Below, in pieces: positions 6,751 through 14,099 of a stretch of DNA of 17,238 nucleotides. How positions within the stretch are numbered: the stretch's first letter is position 1; the number at the start of each line of letters is the position of its first letter. The translations under genes were made by a program, and so were the position numbers. Under the pieces are notes generated by a model. That model made no database searches. It was given only the letters and a program-made list of their open reading frames with translations, and had not been told where the DNA came from. Source of the DNA: Kiloniellales bacterium (lineage in GTDB: Bacteria > Pseudomonadota > Alphaproteobacteria > Kiloniellales > JAKSDN01); NCBI GenBank assembly GCA_022360075.1, contig JAKSDN010000226.1, positions 1-17,238 of the forward strand. Direction: 5' to 3'.

Positions 6751-6769
6751 CATAACATCAGTTGATATG
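6751..6769. promoter_or_regulatory. LysR-type operator dyad in the divergent gap (copy D)
   Basis: CATAACATCAGTTGATATG is an imperfect palindrome with 7 of 9 pairs matching. It contains a T-N11-A core, the LysR-family consensus. It starts 35 bp upstream of the LysR start and 118 bp before the hydrolase start, the usual place for autorepression plus divergent activation. It shares CATAA-N9-A-N2-TG with copies A, B and C but lacks their second element. Confidence 0.6.
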
Positions 6770-6886
6770 AGTGGCAAATATTGCTGCGTATCCTCATGTG
6801 GCAAAGAGTGGACTTTTCCAGGCTGCCTGCCGAGAATCGACGGTGAGCCGGCGTGCGCCGTTGGCATCTGAAGAGGACCGCAGGCA

Positions 6887-7648
6887 GTGCTCCACTATCA
6901 ACGCCAAGGCGCAGGCGCAAGCTTGGTTCTTCAGCACGGCTTTCTCGGCAGCGGTGCCTGCTTTGAGCCGCAGATCGCTTTTTTCTCCCGCACCCACGAC
7001 GTCGTCGCAGCCGATCTGCCGGGCTTCGCCGGCAGCGCCGATTGCGGCTATCCCGGTTCGGTCGAGGGCCTCGCCGAGGCGCTGACCGCTCTCTTGGATC
7101 GCCTCGGCATCGCGCGTTTCTCGCTCCTCGGCCATTCCCTGGGCGGCCTCGTCGCGCTCCAGACGGCACTCGATCTCGGCGAGCGGGTCGAGCGCCTCGT
7201 GCTCTACGGCACCTCGTCCAGAGGCGCGATGCCGAACCGCCACGAGAGCTTCGAGGACAGCATCGCCCGGGTCGAGGCCGAAGGCACGGAGCGGGCGGCG
7301 GCGCGCATCGCCCGAACCTGGTTCGTCGAAGGCGAGGAGGCCGCGTTCTACCCGCAGTCCCTCCGGATCGCCCGCAGCACGCCCAAGGAGACTTGGATCG
7401 CCTGCCTGCGCTCGCTGCCCGAATGGGATGTCACGGCGCGCCTCTCGGCGCTTCGGGTTCCGACGCTTGTCATCTACGGCGAGAGGGACCGCTCCTACGG
7501 CGGCGCGGAGGCGCTCGCTCTCTCCGAGGCCATCGCAGGGGCGACGCTCCGGATCGTGCCGAACTGCGCCCACAACCTCCATCTCGAGAAGCCCGAGCGC
7601 TTCAACGCGATCGTGCATGGCTTCCTGTCCCGAAGCGAAACCCGATGA
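6887..7648 (+). CDS. Alpha/beta-fold hydrolase
   Basis: The 253-aa cytoplasmic hydrolase has an oxyanion-hole motif HGF (17-19) and the nucleophile elbow GHSLGG (82-87, Ser84). Asp201 lies in YGERD and His229 in NCAHNLHLE, giving a Ser-Asp-His triad. The fold and length match the 3-oxoadipate enol-lactonase (PcaD)/MhpC-like group, which hydrolyses lactones, esters or ring-cleavage C-C bonds. The start is GTG at 6887, with AGAGG about 10 bases upstream. It is divergent from the LysR gene. Its stop overlaps a 21-codon ORF that in turn overlaps the transporter gene, so hydrolase and transporter are likely one operon. The specific substrate is unknown. Confidence 0.88.
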   Translation: MLHYQRQGAGASLVLQHGFLGSGACFEPQIAFFSRTHDVVAADLPGFAGSADCGYPGSVEGLAEALTALLDRLGIARFSLLGHSLGGLVALQTALDLGERVERLVLYGTSSRGAMPNRHESFEDSIARVEAEGTERAAARIARTWFVEGEEAAFYPQSLRIARSTPKETWIACLRSLPEWDVTARLSALRVPTLVIYGERDRSYGGAEALALSEAIAGATLRIVPNCAHNLHLEKPERFNAIVHGFLSRSETR

Positions 7649-7710
7649 CCGCGGCGGGCGTAGCCCAGGCGATGGGCGTCTCCCTTGAAGATGCGGGCTG
7701 GATCCGATGA
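7645..7710 (+). CDS. 21-codon linker ORF between hydrolase and transporter (possible coupling peptide)
   Basis: ATG 7645-7647 overlaps the hydrolase TGA (7646-7648), and its own TGA (7708-7710) overlaps the transporter ATG (7707-7709). The peptide begins MTAAGVAQAMG and ends EDAGWIR. Neither it nor the transporter start has a clear Shine-Dalgarno. A role as a reinitiation bridge that couples translation of the two genes is inferred. The peptide itself may have no function. Confidence 0.35.
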   Translation: MTAAGVAQAMGVSLEDAGWIR

Positions 7711-8657
7711 GCGTCGGTCTTCAGGGTCTGCTGTGGTGCCTTGCCTTCGTGATCCTCGAGGCGCTGCAGGCTGTCTATTTCGGCAGCCTGTTCCAGCGCA
7801 TGGATTCCTTTCTGATCGGAACGCTGGTGTTCGGGATTACCACCGTCGGCGCGATCGGCGTCACGCTGTGGCGACGGCCGGAGCAGATCACGCGGGCGTT
7901 CGCCCACGGCCGGACGCTGCTCGCGGTCAACCTCTGCGCCGGGGGCTGCTGGATCGCCTATCTGCTCTCCGTGCAGCTGATCGAGCCCGCGGTCGCCTTC
8001 ACGCTCTTCTCCGGTGCGGTCCCGCTGACCACGCTGGCGGCTGCCTGGCTCGGGATGTCGGAGGCCACGGTGGTGCGAAACCGGCTGGAGGCTCTCGGCA
8101 ACGGCGTCATCGCGCTCGGTTTGGTCGTGCTGATCGTGACCACGCTTGCAGGCTGGTCCGGCTTCGTGCGCGGCGGGGGCCTCGTCGCGTTGGCAGGGGT
8201 TGGCCTTGGCTTTTTGTCCGGTCTGTTGATCGGCTTGATGCTGCTCTATGCGCTCCGTCTGGATCGCCGGGGCGTCGGCCCGCTTGCCCAGTTCGGCCTG
8301 CGCTTCCTGCTCTATCTCGTGCTGTCGGTTAGCGGCGTCGCGCTCGGCCTCGATGCCAAGGGCGCGGTCCCGGCGGAGGACATCGCTGTCGCCGTCGGTG
8401 TCGGGCTGTTCATCATGGCCTTTCCGATCTACGCCATGCAGAAGGCGGTGTCGCTCGTCTCGGCGCTGACCATCGGCGCCATGACCTCGCTCGGACCCTT
8501 GTTCGTGTTCGGCTTTCAGATGATCGAGGGCCGCGTGGACCACGCGCCGGCCACCCTGGCCGGACTCATGATCTATTTCGTCGGCGCGCTGCTGGCCGCG
8601 GCCGGCAGCTCCAGAGCGGCACACCGGGGCGCGCTCGCCTCCAGCGCAAACCGTTGA
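7707..8657 (+). CDS. EamA/DMT-family membrane transporter
   Basis: The 316-aa very hydrophobic protein has about ten predicted membrane helices and the two-repeat layout of EamA (RhaT/YdcZ-like) drug/metabolite transporters of the inner membrane. Helices are evident at the N-terminus (LLWCLAFVILEALQAVYFG), near 37-55, 72-90 and 97-115, and through the C-terminal GLMIYFVGALLAAAG. Many family members export amino acids, nucleosides or metabolites. The start was chosen because ATG 7707 overlaps the linker ORF stop and the hydrophobic N-terminus follows directly. Its neighbour is the hydrolase, so it may handle the hydrolase product or substrate. The transport direction is not known. Confidence 0.82.
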   Translation: MSVGLQGLLWCLAFVILEALQAVYFGSLFQRMDSFLIGTLVFGITTVGAIGVTLWRRPEQITRAFAHGRTLLAVNLCAGGCWIAYLLSVQLIEPAVAFTLFSGAVPLTTLAAAWLGMSEATVVRNRLEALGNGVIALGLVVLIVTTLAGWSGFVRGGGLVALAGVGLGFLSGLLIGLMLLYALRLDRRGVGPLAQFGLRFLLYLVLSVSGVALGLDAKGAVPAEDIAVAVGVGLFIMAFPIYAMQKAVSLVSALTIGAMTSLGPLFVFGFQMIEGRVDHAPATLAGLMIYFVGALLAAAGSSRAAHRGALASSANR

Positions 8658-8696
8658 GCGTCAGCCGCGCGATCCCTCCGCAACCGGAGATATCAG

Positions 8697-8728
8697 TTCA
8701 TATGTGATCATCACATTTCTCATGTGAA
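8697..8728. promoter_or_regulatory. Palindromic operator candidate upstream of the DeoR-type gene
   Basis: ATGTGATCATCACAT (8702-8716) is a perfect palindrome around a central C. It is nested between TTCATATG (8697-8704) and CATGTGAA (8721-8728), which are themselves inverted with one mismatch. A further TGTGAT lies at 8754-8759. The site lies 60-90 bp before the DeoR-type gene in an AT-rich patch and fits an autoregulatory operator. A CRP/FNR-like site is a weaker alternative. Confidence 0.5.
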
Positions 8729-8787
8729 TAGCCGCTTGCCTCGCGTTCGAAGCTGTGATGTCGTGTTAGACGACAGGGAGGACAAGA

Positions 8788-9600
8788 ATGCGCGGCGAAG
8801 CGCGGCGCGAAAGCATGATCGCCTATCTCACCCGCTGTGAGACGGCGACGGTCGAAGAGCTCGCCGAAGAGCTGCGCGTCAGCAAAATGACGATCCATCG
8901 CGACCTCGATCTCCTGGCGCAGCAGCGCCTGGTGCGCAAGCTGCGCGGCGGCGCGACCATGCAGCCGTCGGTCCTGTTCGAGTCCGACTATCGCTATCGC
9001 CGGCGCAAGAACCGAGATCTGAAATGCCGCCTGGCCGAAGCGGCGGCGGACTACATCGAGCCCGGCATGGCGCTCGCCCTGGACGACAGCACCACGGTCG
9101 GCCAGCTCGCGCCTCTGTTGCTGCAGAAGCGGCCCTTGACCCTGCTGACCAACTCGCTCGCCTTGATGTCCGAGTTCAGCGAGGTCGACGAGATCAGCCT
9201 CATCTCCGCCGGCGGCGTCTACGACAAGACCTCCGGCGCCTTCATCGGCCAGGTCGCGGAGAAGTCGATTGGATCGCTCTGGGTCGATCTGCTGATCATG
9301 TCGGTCCCGGCGGTGCGCAACGGAGTCGCTTTCTTCCACAACCCCGACCTGGCGCGAACCAAGCGGGCGATGCTGGAGATCGCCAGCAAGAAGATCGTCC
9401 TCTTCGATGCCTCGAAGCTGGAGAAGACCGCGCTGCACCGCTTCGGGCACCTCTCGGTGTTCGACGAGGTCCTGGTCGCCGGCGCGGTGCCGAACGAGGT
9501 GCGCGTCGAGCTGGCGGATGCGGGTGTGAAGCTGACTATGGTCGAAGGCGGCGACGAAGGCTTGGCGCCGCCGCAGGTCAAGGCCGTGGCGCGTGCGTGA
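8788..9600 (+). CDS. DeoR/GlpR-family transcriptional regulator
   Basis: The 270-aa regulator has an N-terminal DeoR helix-turn-helix (TVEELAEELRVSKMTIHRDL, about 21-40, then LVRKLRGGA). The C-terminal DeoRC sugar-phosphate-sensing domain shows ALDDSTTV, LLTNSLALM, SAGGVYDKTSGAFIG and IVLFDASKLEKTA. Family members usually repress sugar or polyol uptake operons and respond to a phosphorylated intermediate. A strong GGGAGG Shine-Dalgarno lies about 10 bases before the ATG. It is the first gene of the ABC importer operon, 67 bp ahead of the binding-protein gene, and very probably controls it. Confidence 0.93.
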   Translation: MRGEARRESMIAYLTRCETATVEELAEELRVSKMTIHRDLDLLAQQRLVRKLRGGATMQPSVLFESDYRYRRRKNRDLKCRLAEAAADYIEPGMALALDDSTTVGQLAPLLLQKRPLTLLTNSLALMSEFSEVDEISLISAGGVYDKTSGAFIGQVAEKSIGSLWVDLLIMSVPAVRNGVAFFHNPDLARTKRAMLEIASKKIVLFDASKLEKTALHRFGHLSVFDEVLVAGAVPNEVRVELADAGVKLTMVEGGDEGLAPPQVKAVARA

Positions 9601-9667
9601 TGCAGACAGCGCCTCCGAAAGAAGTCACCCAACAGAAAATGGCCCAACACAAGAAGGGAGGAGCCAG

Positions 9668-11098
9668 ATGAAGACCAAGCAGATGAGGTCCGCAGGCCGC
9701 CTGCTCGGCGCGCTCTGCGGCGCCGGCGCCGCGTTCTCCGTCGCGGCGGCGCAGGCCGAGACCGAGACCTTGACGTTCGTGTGGCATGCCGGCACCTGCG
9801 CCGATGCCATCGTCTCGATCGCCAAGAGGTACCCGGACAAGTCGGTCGAGGTCGTGCCGGCGCTCGTCCCCTACGGGCCGGAATGGCACAACAAGATCGC
9901 CTCGGAGTTCGCGATCAAGGGCGACAGTTTCGACTTCGCGATGTGGGACAGCCAGTCGACGGCGGAATTCGCCGGCGGCGGCCACGCGGTCTCGATCAAC
10001 TCGATCTTCGACAAGTCCGATGCCCTGGACATGGAGCTGTTCCCGCGCGCCTCGCTGTCGCGCTACGGCGAGTACCCGGACAACTCCGGCGAATTCTGGG
10101 GCCTGCCGGTCAATCAGGACGCCTACGGCTTCATGTACCGCAAGGATCTGTTCGAAGATCCCAAGGAGCAGGAGGCCTTCAAGGCGAAGTACGGCTACGA
10201 CCTGGCCGTGCCGCAGACCTATCAGCAGGCGCGCGACATCGCCGAGTTCTTCACGCGCCCCGACGAAGGCCTGTTCGGTTGGGGCCAGATGGGCGGCCGC
10301 GAATACGACTTCGCGACCACGGCCTCCAACAGCTTCATGTGGTCCTTCGGCGGCGAGCTCTACAACCCGGAGACCTTCGAGGTCGACGGCTATCTGAACT
10401 CGCCGGCCTCGGTCGACGGCGTGCAGTACTACGTCGACATGTTCCAGTACGACCCGCCGGGCTCGCAGAACTGGGGCTGGGACGAGGTCAATGCCGCCTG
10501 GCAGCAGGGCAAGCTCGCCATGGCCATGCAGTGGTACTACTTCCACGGCTCCAATGCCGATCCCAGCGTCAACAAGTTCGCCGAGCAGACCGGCTTTGCG
10601 AACCTGCCGGGCGCGGTCGGCCGCGACGGCAAGTTCCGGCGGCAGTTCAGCGTCGGCGGCCAGGGCATGGGCATCAACAAGTACTCCGGCAAGCTCGAGA
10701 CGCTGGTCAAGTTCATGGAGTGGTACTTCCAGCCGGAGCAGCAGATGGAATACGCCAAGGTCTGCCAGACCGGCCTGAAGGAGGTCTTGGAAGATCCCTC
10801 CTGGCAGGGCTTGAACTCCTATAACAAGCACTTCGCGAAAGCCCTGCAGTACACCAACGACTACTGGCATCTGCCCGAGTACGCGATTTTGCTCGACCAG
10901 CTCCAACAGGAAGTGAGCAACGCCGTGACCGGCAAGAAGAGCGTCCAGGAGGCGCTCGACGACGCGGCCAAGGCGCATGAGCGCACCTTGCGGCGGGCCG
11001 GCTACAAGATCGCCCGCTCCGACGACAAGCCGGAGGTCCCCGACCAGATGATCACGCCGGTCGGGATGGACTCCGTCGAGGCGCTCCCTGTCGATTGA
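9668..11098 (+). CDS. ABC transporter periplasmic substrate-binding protein (family 1)
   Basis: The 476-aa extracellular solute-binding protein of the sugar/polyol (CUT1) type captures substrate in the periplasm. A Sec signal peptide is clear: basic residues in the first 11, a hydrophobic core, and AQA at 28-30 followed by ETETLTFVWHAG. The mature part has the family features DFAMWDSQS, WGLPVNQDAYGFMYRKDLF and QWYYFHGS. The frame is open 75 bases upstream, but ATG 9668 is chosen because a near-perfect Shine-Dalgarno (AAGGGAGGAG, about 9655-9664) and the signal peptide fit only this start. The gene is followed by a very strong hairpin, as expected for a binding protein made in excess over its permease. 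The substrate is unknown. Confidence 0.92.
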   Translation: MKTKQMRSAGRLLGALCGAGAAFSVAAAQAETETLTFVWHAGTCADAIVSIAKRYPDKSVEVVPALVPYGPEWHNKIASEFAIKGDSFDFAMWDSQSTAEFAGGGHAVSINSIFDKSDALDMELFPRASLSRYGEYPDNSGEFWGLPVNQDAYGFMYRKDLFEDPKEQEAFKAKYGYDLAVPQTYQQARDIAEFFTRPDEGLFGWGQMGGREYDFATTASNSFMWSFGGELYNPETFEVDGYLNSPASVDGVQYYVDMFQYDPPGSQNWGWDEVNAAWQQGKLAMAMQWYYFHGSNADPSVNKFAEQTGFANLPGAVGRDGKFRRQFSVGGQGMGINKYSGKLETLVKFMEWYFQPEQQMEYAKVCQTGLKEVLEDPSWQGLNSYNKHFAKALQYTNDYWHLPEYAILLDQLQQEVSNAVTGKKSVQEALDDAAKAHERTLRRAGYKIARSDDKPEVPDQMITPVGMDSVEALPVD

Positions 11099-11110
11099 GC
11101 CTCAGCCTGG

Positions 11111-11138
11111 CGCCGTGCCGCTCTCCGGCGGCACGGCG
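11111..11138 (+). terminator. Strong hairpin between binding-protein and permease genes (attenuator or mRNA stabiliser)
   Basis: Perfect 11-bp GC-rich arms (CGCCGTGCCGC at 11111-11121 and GCGGCACGGCG at 11128-11138) enclose a 6-base loop and are followed by TCTCCTTTTCC. It sits 12 bases after the binding-protein stop. Partial termination, or protection of the upstream mRNA as in malE-malF, would give more binding protein than permease. Confidence 0.7.
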
Positions 11139-11183
11139 TCTCCTTTTCCGCTAGACTTGCCGGCTTCTGACGGGGTTTGACCG

Positions 11184-12053
11184 ATGGGTAAGGGCGGCGC
11201 GGTTCGCAACCCGCTTCACTTCCTGCCGGTGGTGCTGCTGCTGGCCTATTCCTTCTACAACATGGGGCCGATCTTCTGGCTCGTCGTGTCGTCGATCAAG
11301 ACCCGGCAGGATCTCTTCGCCTTCCCGCCGCCGCTCTTCTTCGAGCCGACCTGGAGCGGCTATCAGGCGGTCTTCGGGGTCGGCGAGGCGGCAGGCGCGG
11401 CCTCGGCCATCGGCCTGGTCGAGGCGCTGATCAACTCCGTCGTCATTTCCGTCTCGGGCACTCTGATCGCGGTCACCTTCGGGACCCTGGCCGGCTACGC
11501 GGCTTCGCGATTCCGCTTTCCCGGCCGCGACGACTTCATGTTCTTCGTCCTTTCGACCCGCATGCTGCCGCCGGTCGCCGTGCTGGTCTTCTACCACATC
11601 ATGTTTTCCAAGCTCGGCCTGGCCGATACCCGGACCGGCCTGATCCTGATCGTCGTCTTCATCAACGTCGGCCTGGCGACCTGGATCATGAAGGGCTTCT
11701 TCGACGGGGTTTCGACCGACATCGAGCGCATCGCGATCAACTGCGGCTATTCCAGGCTCTACGCCTTCCGGCGCTTCGTGCTGCCCCTGGTGAAAGGCGG
11801 CGTCGCCGCGACCAGCGGCTTCTGCTTCATCTTTGCCTGGAACGAGTTCGCTTTCGCCTCGATCATCTCGACGACACAGGCCAAGACCCTGCCGGTCAAG
11901 ATCGCCTCCGCCATGGGCGCGACGGGCCTCGAGTGGACCCAGATCTGCGCGGCGGGCACGGTGCTGATCGTCCCGGTGGTCGTGCTGTTCTATTTCTTGC
12001 GGAATTACCTGCTGATGGGCATGACCTTCGGCGTGCTGGGCAGAAGCCAATGA
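11184..12053 (+). CDS. ABC transporter permease, MalG/UgpE type
   Basis: The 289-aa inner-membrane permease has about six helices, from FLPVVLLLAYSFYNMGPIFW at the N-terminus to VLIVPVVVLFYFLRNYLL at the end. The MalG-type SSIKTRQDLFAFPP follows the first helix. The cytoplasmic EAA loop is present but divergent (ERIAINCGYSRLYAFRRFVLP), keeping Glu, Gly and the final Leu-Pro while losing the usual EAA-x3-DGA. It pairs with the MalF-type permease encoded next, whose ATG overlaps this stop (ATGA). The MalG-type gene coming before the MalF-type gene is the reverse of the common order. Confidence 0.9.
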   Translation: MGKGGAVRNPLHFLPVVLLLAYSFYNMGPIFWLVVSSIKTRQDLFAFPPPLFFEPTWSGYQAVFGVGEAAGAASAIGLVEALINSVVISVSGTLIAVTFGTLAGYAASRFRFPGRDDFMFFVLSTRMLPPVAVLVFYHIMFSKLGLADTRTGLILIVVFINVGLATWIMKGFFDGVSTDIERIAINCGYSRLYAFRRFVLPLVKGGVAATSGFCFIFAWNEFAFASIISTTQAKTLPVKIASAMGATGLEWTQICAAGTVLIVPVVVLFYFLRNYLLMGMTFGVLGRSQ

Positions 12054-13012
12054 CGGCGCAGGACCAGAGCCTTCGGGATCCGGCCGGTCTTGCACCGGCC
12101 GCCGCGCCGCGCCGGCGGAGCGCCGGCCTGGAGCTGAGCGATCGCGCGATCTGCACGCTGTTTCTGATGCCGGCGCTGATCATCCTCGTCGCGATGGTCG
12201 CCTATCCTTTCATCTCGCTCGTGTTTTTCAGCTTCCGGCGCTTCTCGGTGCTACGCGAGGCGGCGGGCCAGGAGTACGTCGGCCTGGAGAACTACACCTT
12301 CCTGCTGACCGATCCGGAGCTCTGGGAGCGCTTCGTCTTCACCGGCCAGTTCGTCGTCGGCAGCGTCACCTGCCAGTTCCTGATCGGCATCTTCGTCGCC
12401 TATCAGCTTCAAAGGTCCTTCCGCGGCCGCGACATCGTCTTCACCGCTCTGATGATGCCGATGATGGTCTGTCCGATCGTGGTCGGCTTCCTCTGGCGCT
12501 ACATGTTCAATTCCGAATGGGGCGTGGTGAATTTCCTGGTCACCCTGCTCGGCTTCGAGAAGATCGACTGGCTGGGTGTGACCGGCAACGCCCTTGTGGC
12601 GGTGATCATCGCCGATACCTGGATGTGGACGCCCTTCGTCATCCTGCTGGCGACCGCGGCCTTTCGCGGCATCCCGAAGGTGATCTACGAGGCCGCCGAC
12701 ATCGACGGCGCCAGCGGCTTCTATCGCTTCACGCGGATCACCCTGCCGCTCGCCGCGCCGATCCTCTTCATCGCGCTTTTGCTGCGGATGATCGATTCCT
12801 TCAAGCAGTACGATCTCTTCTTCGCCATGACCGGCGGCGGGCCGGGCTCCTCGACCGAGACCGTCTCCTTCACGCTCGGCAAGGTGGCCTTCGCCTACTT
12901 CTACACCGGCGAGGCCTCGGCGCTGGCGGTGATCATCCTGCTGATCATCATCGGGCTGTCGTTGGTCCTCGTGCGTTACCTCAACATACTCAGCGCGAAG
13001 CGGGCGGGCTAG
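12050..13012 (+). CDS. ABC transporter permease, MalF/UgpA type
   Basis: The 320-aa inner-membrane permease has a short charged N-terminal tail (PAAAPRRRSAGLELSD) and about six membrane helices. Its canonical EAA loop is YEAADIDGASGFYRFTRITL (about 221-240). FAMTGGGPGSSTETVSF near the C-terminus is a MalF-type hallmark. The frame is open further upstream inside the previous gene, but ATG 12050 is chosen for its 4-base overlap with the preceding stop. Its canonical EAA loop next to the divergent loop of its partner matches the asymmetry of the two ATPases that follow. Confidence 0.92.
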   Translation: MTAQDQSLRDPAGLAPAAAPRRRSAGLELSDRAICTLFLMPALIILVAMVAYPFISLVFFSFRRFSVLREAAGQEYVGLENYTFLLTDPELWERFVFTGQFVVGSVTCQFLIGIFVAYQLQRSFRGRDIVFTALMMPMMVCPIVVGFLWRYMFNSEWGVVNFLVTLLGFEKIDWLGVTGNALVAVIIADTWMWTPFVILLATAAFRGIPKVIYEAADIDGASGFYRFTRITLPLAAPILFIALLLRMIDSFKQYDLFFAMTGGGPGSSTETVSFTLGKVAFAYFYTGEASALAVIILLIIIGLSLVLVRYLNILSAKRAG

Positions 13013-13016
13013 CGCC

Positions 13017-14099
13017 ATGGCTGCGATCGGGATCAAGGACCTCATCGTCGAGTTCGGCGATTTCCGCGCCGTCGACCGTGTGTCCCTCGACTTCGCCGAC
13101 GGCGAGTTTGTCGTGCTGCTCGGTCCCTCGGGCTGCGGCAAGACGACGACCCTGCGCTGCATCGCCGGCCTGCAAGAGGCCACCGGCGGCGACATCACCT
13201 TCGACGGCCGCTCGATCCTCGATCGGAGCCCGAGCGACCGCAACGTGGCGATGGTTTTCCAGACCATCTCGCTCTACCCGCACCTGAGCGTGCGCGGCAA
13301 CATCGCGCTGCCGCTGAAGGCCCGGCGAACCCCGCGCAAGGAAGTCGAGGACAAGATCCGCTGGGTCGCCGAGGTGCTCGACCTCGGCGCGATCCTGAAC
13401 GCCCGTCCGGGCCGCCTGCCGCCCGGCGCCAAGCAGCGCGTCGCCCTGGCCCGCGCCATCGTGCGCAGCCCTAACGTGCTGCTGCTCGACGAGCCGCTCT
13501 CCGCCGTGGACGAGCAGTTCCGCGAGAACATGCGCTGGGAGCTCGGCCACATCCAGAAGGAGCTCGGCGTCACGACCATCTACGTGACCCACGACCAGCG
13601 CGAGGCCATGGCCCTGGCCGACCGCATCGTGCTGATGCGCGACGGACGGATCGAGCAGTTCGGCGATGCCGACGACCTCTACTTCCGCCCGGCAACGGCG
13701 TTCACCGGCTACTTCATCGGCTCGCCCTCGATGAACTTCTTCGACGTGACACCGGACGGCGATGGCCTCTTGCTCGGCGACGGCACGGCCCGGCTGGAGC
13801 AGGCCGCGGCTGCCGGTGCGGGGCGCAAGGCGCTGCGACTGGGCATCCGGCCCCAGCACGTGCGCATGGGAGCGGCGCCGAACGGCGCGCGTCTCGCCGG
13901 AGCCGAGGTGATCTCGACCTTTTCGGAAGGCCGCGCCCGGCTGTTCTCCTTTCGCATCGGCGACGAGGTCTATCTCGGCAGCGATCAGCGCAACGGCGCC
14001 GAGGCCGTGCCGCAGATCGCCTTCGACCTCGAGCAAGCATTCCTGTTCGACCCGGAAAGCGGCCGGCGCGTCGCGCCGGCGGGCGAGCGCGAGCCATGA
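13017..14099 (+). CDS. ABC transporter ATPase 1 (CUT1 type) with degenerate signature motif
   Basis: The 360-aa ATPase has Walker A GPSGCGKTT (36-44), Q-loop Gln82 (FQTISLYPHL) and Walker B VLLLDEP (154-160, Asp158/Glu159). The D-loop is SAVD and the H-loop His192 (VTHDQREA). The signature LSGGQ is replaced by LPPGA (134-138, followed by KQR), losing the Ser and Gln that contact ATP across the dimer. The C-terminal part (from about 235) is the TOBE/regulatory domain of MalK/UgpC-like proteins. From memory, the GlpS subunit of the rhizobial glycerol importer has a similarly altered signature ending in AKQ. Its stop overlaps the ATG of the second ATPase, so a heterodimer is expected. Confidence 0.92.
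   Translation: MAAIGIKDLIVEFGDFRAVDRVSLDFADGEFVVLLGPSGCGKTTTLRCIAGLQEATGGDITFDGRSILDRSPSDRNVAMVFQTISLYPHLSVRGNIALPLKARRTPRKEVEDKIRWVAEVLDLGAILNARPGRLPPGAKQRVALARAIVRSPNVLLLDEPLSAVDEQFRENMRWELGHIQKELGVTTIYVTHDQREAMALADRIVLMRDGRIEQFGDADDLYFRPATAFTGYFIGSPSMNFFDVTPDGDGLLLGDGTARLEQAAAAGAGRKALRLGIRPQHVRMGAAPNGARLAGAEVISTFSEGRARLFSFRIGDEVYLGSDQRNGAEAVPQIAFDLEQAFLFDPESGRRVAPAGEREP

Noticed and set aside
7602..8624. 340-codon minus-strand open frame opposite the DMT transporter
   Set aside because: The product is Arg/Asp/Gln/His-rich without domains, while the plus strand encodes a clear polytopic membrane protein.
9578..10978. 466-codon minus-strand open frame opposite the binding-protein gene
   Set aside because: The plus strand encodes a binding protein with a signal peptide and strong Shine-Dalgarno. 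The minus frame has the compositional look of an antisense shadow.
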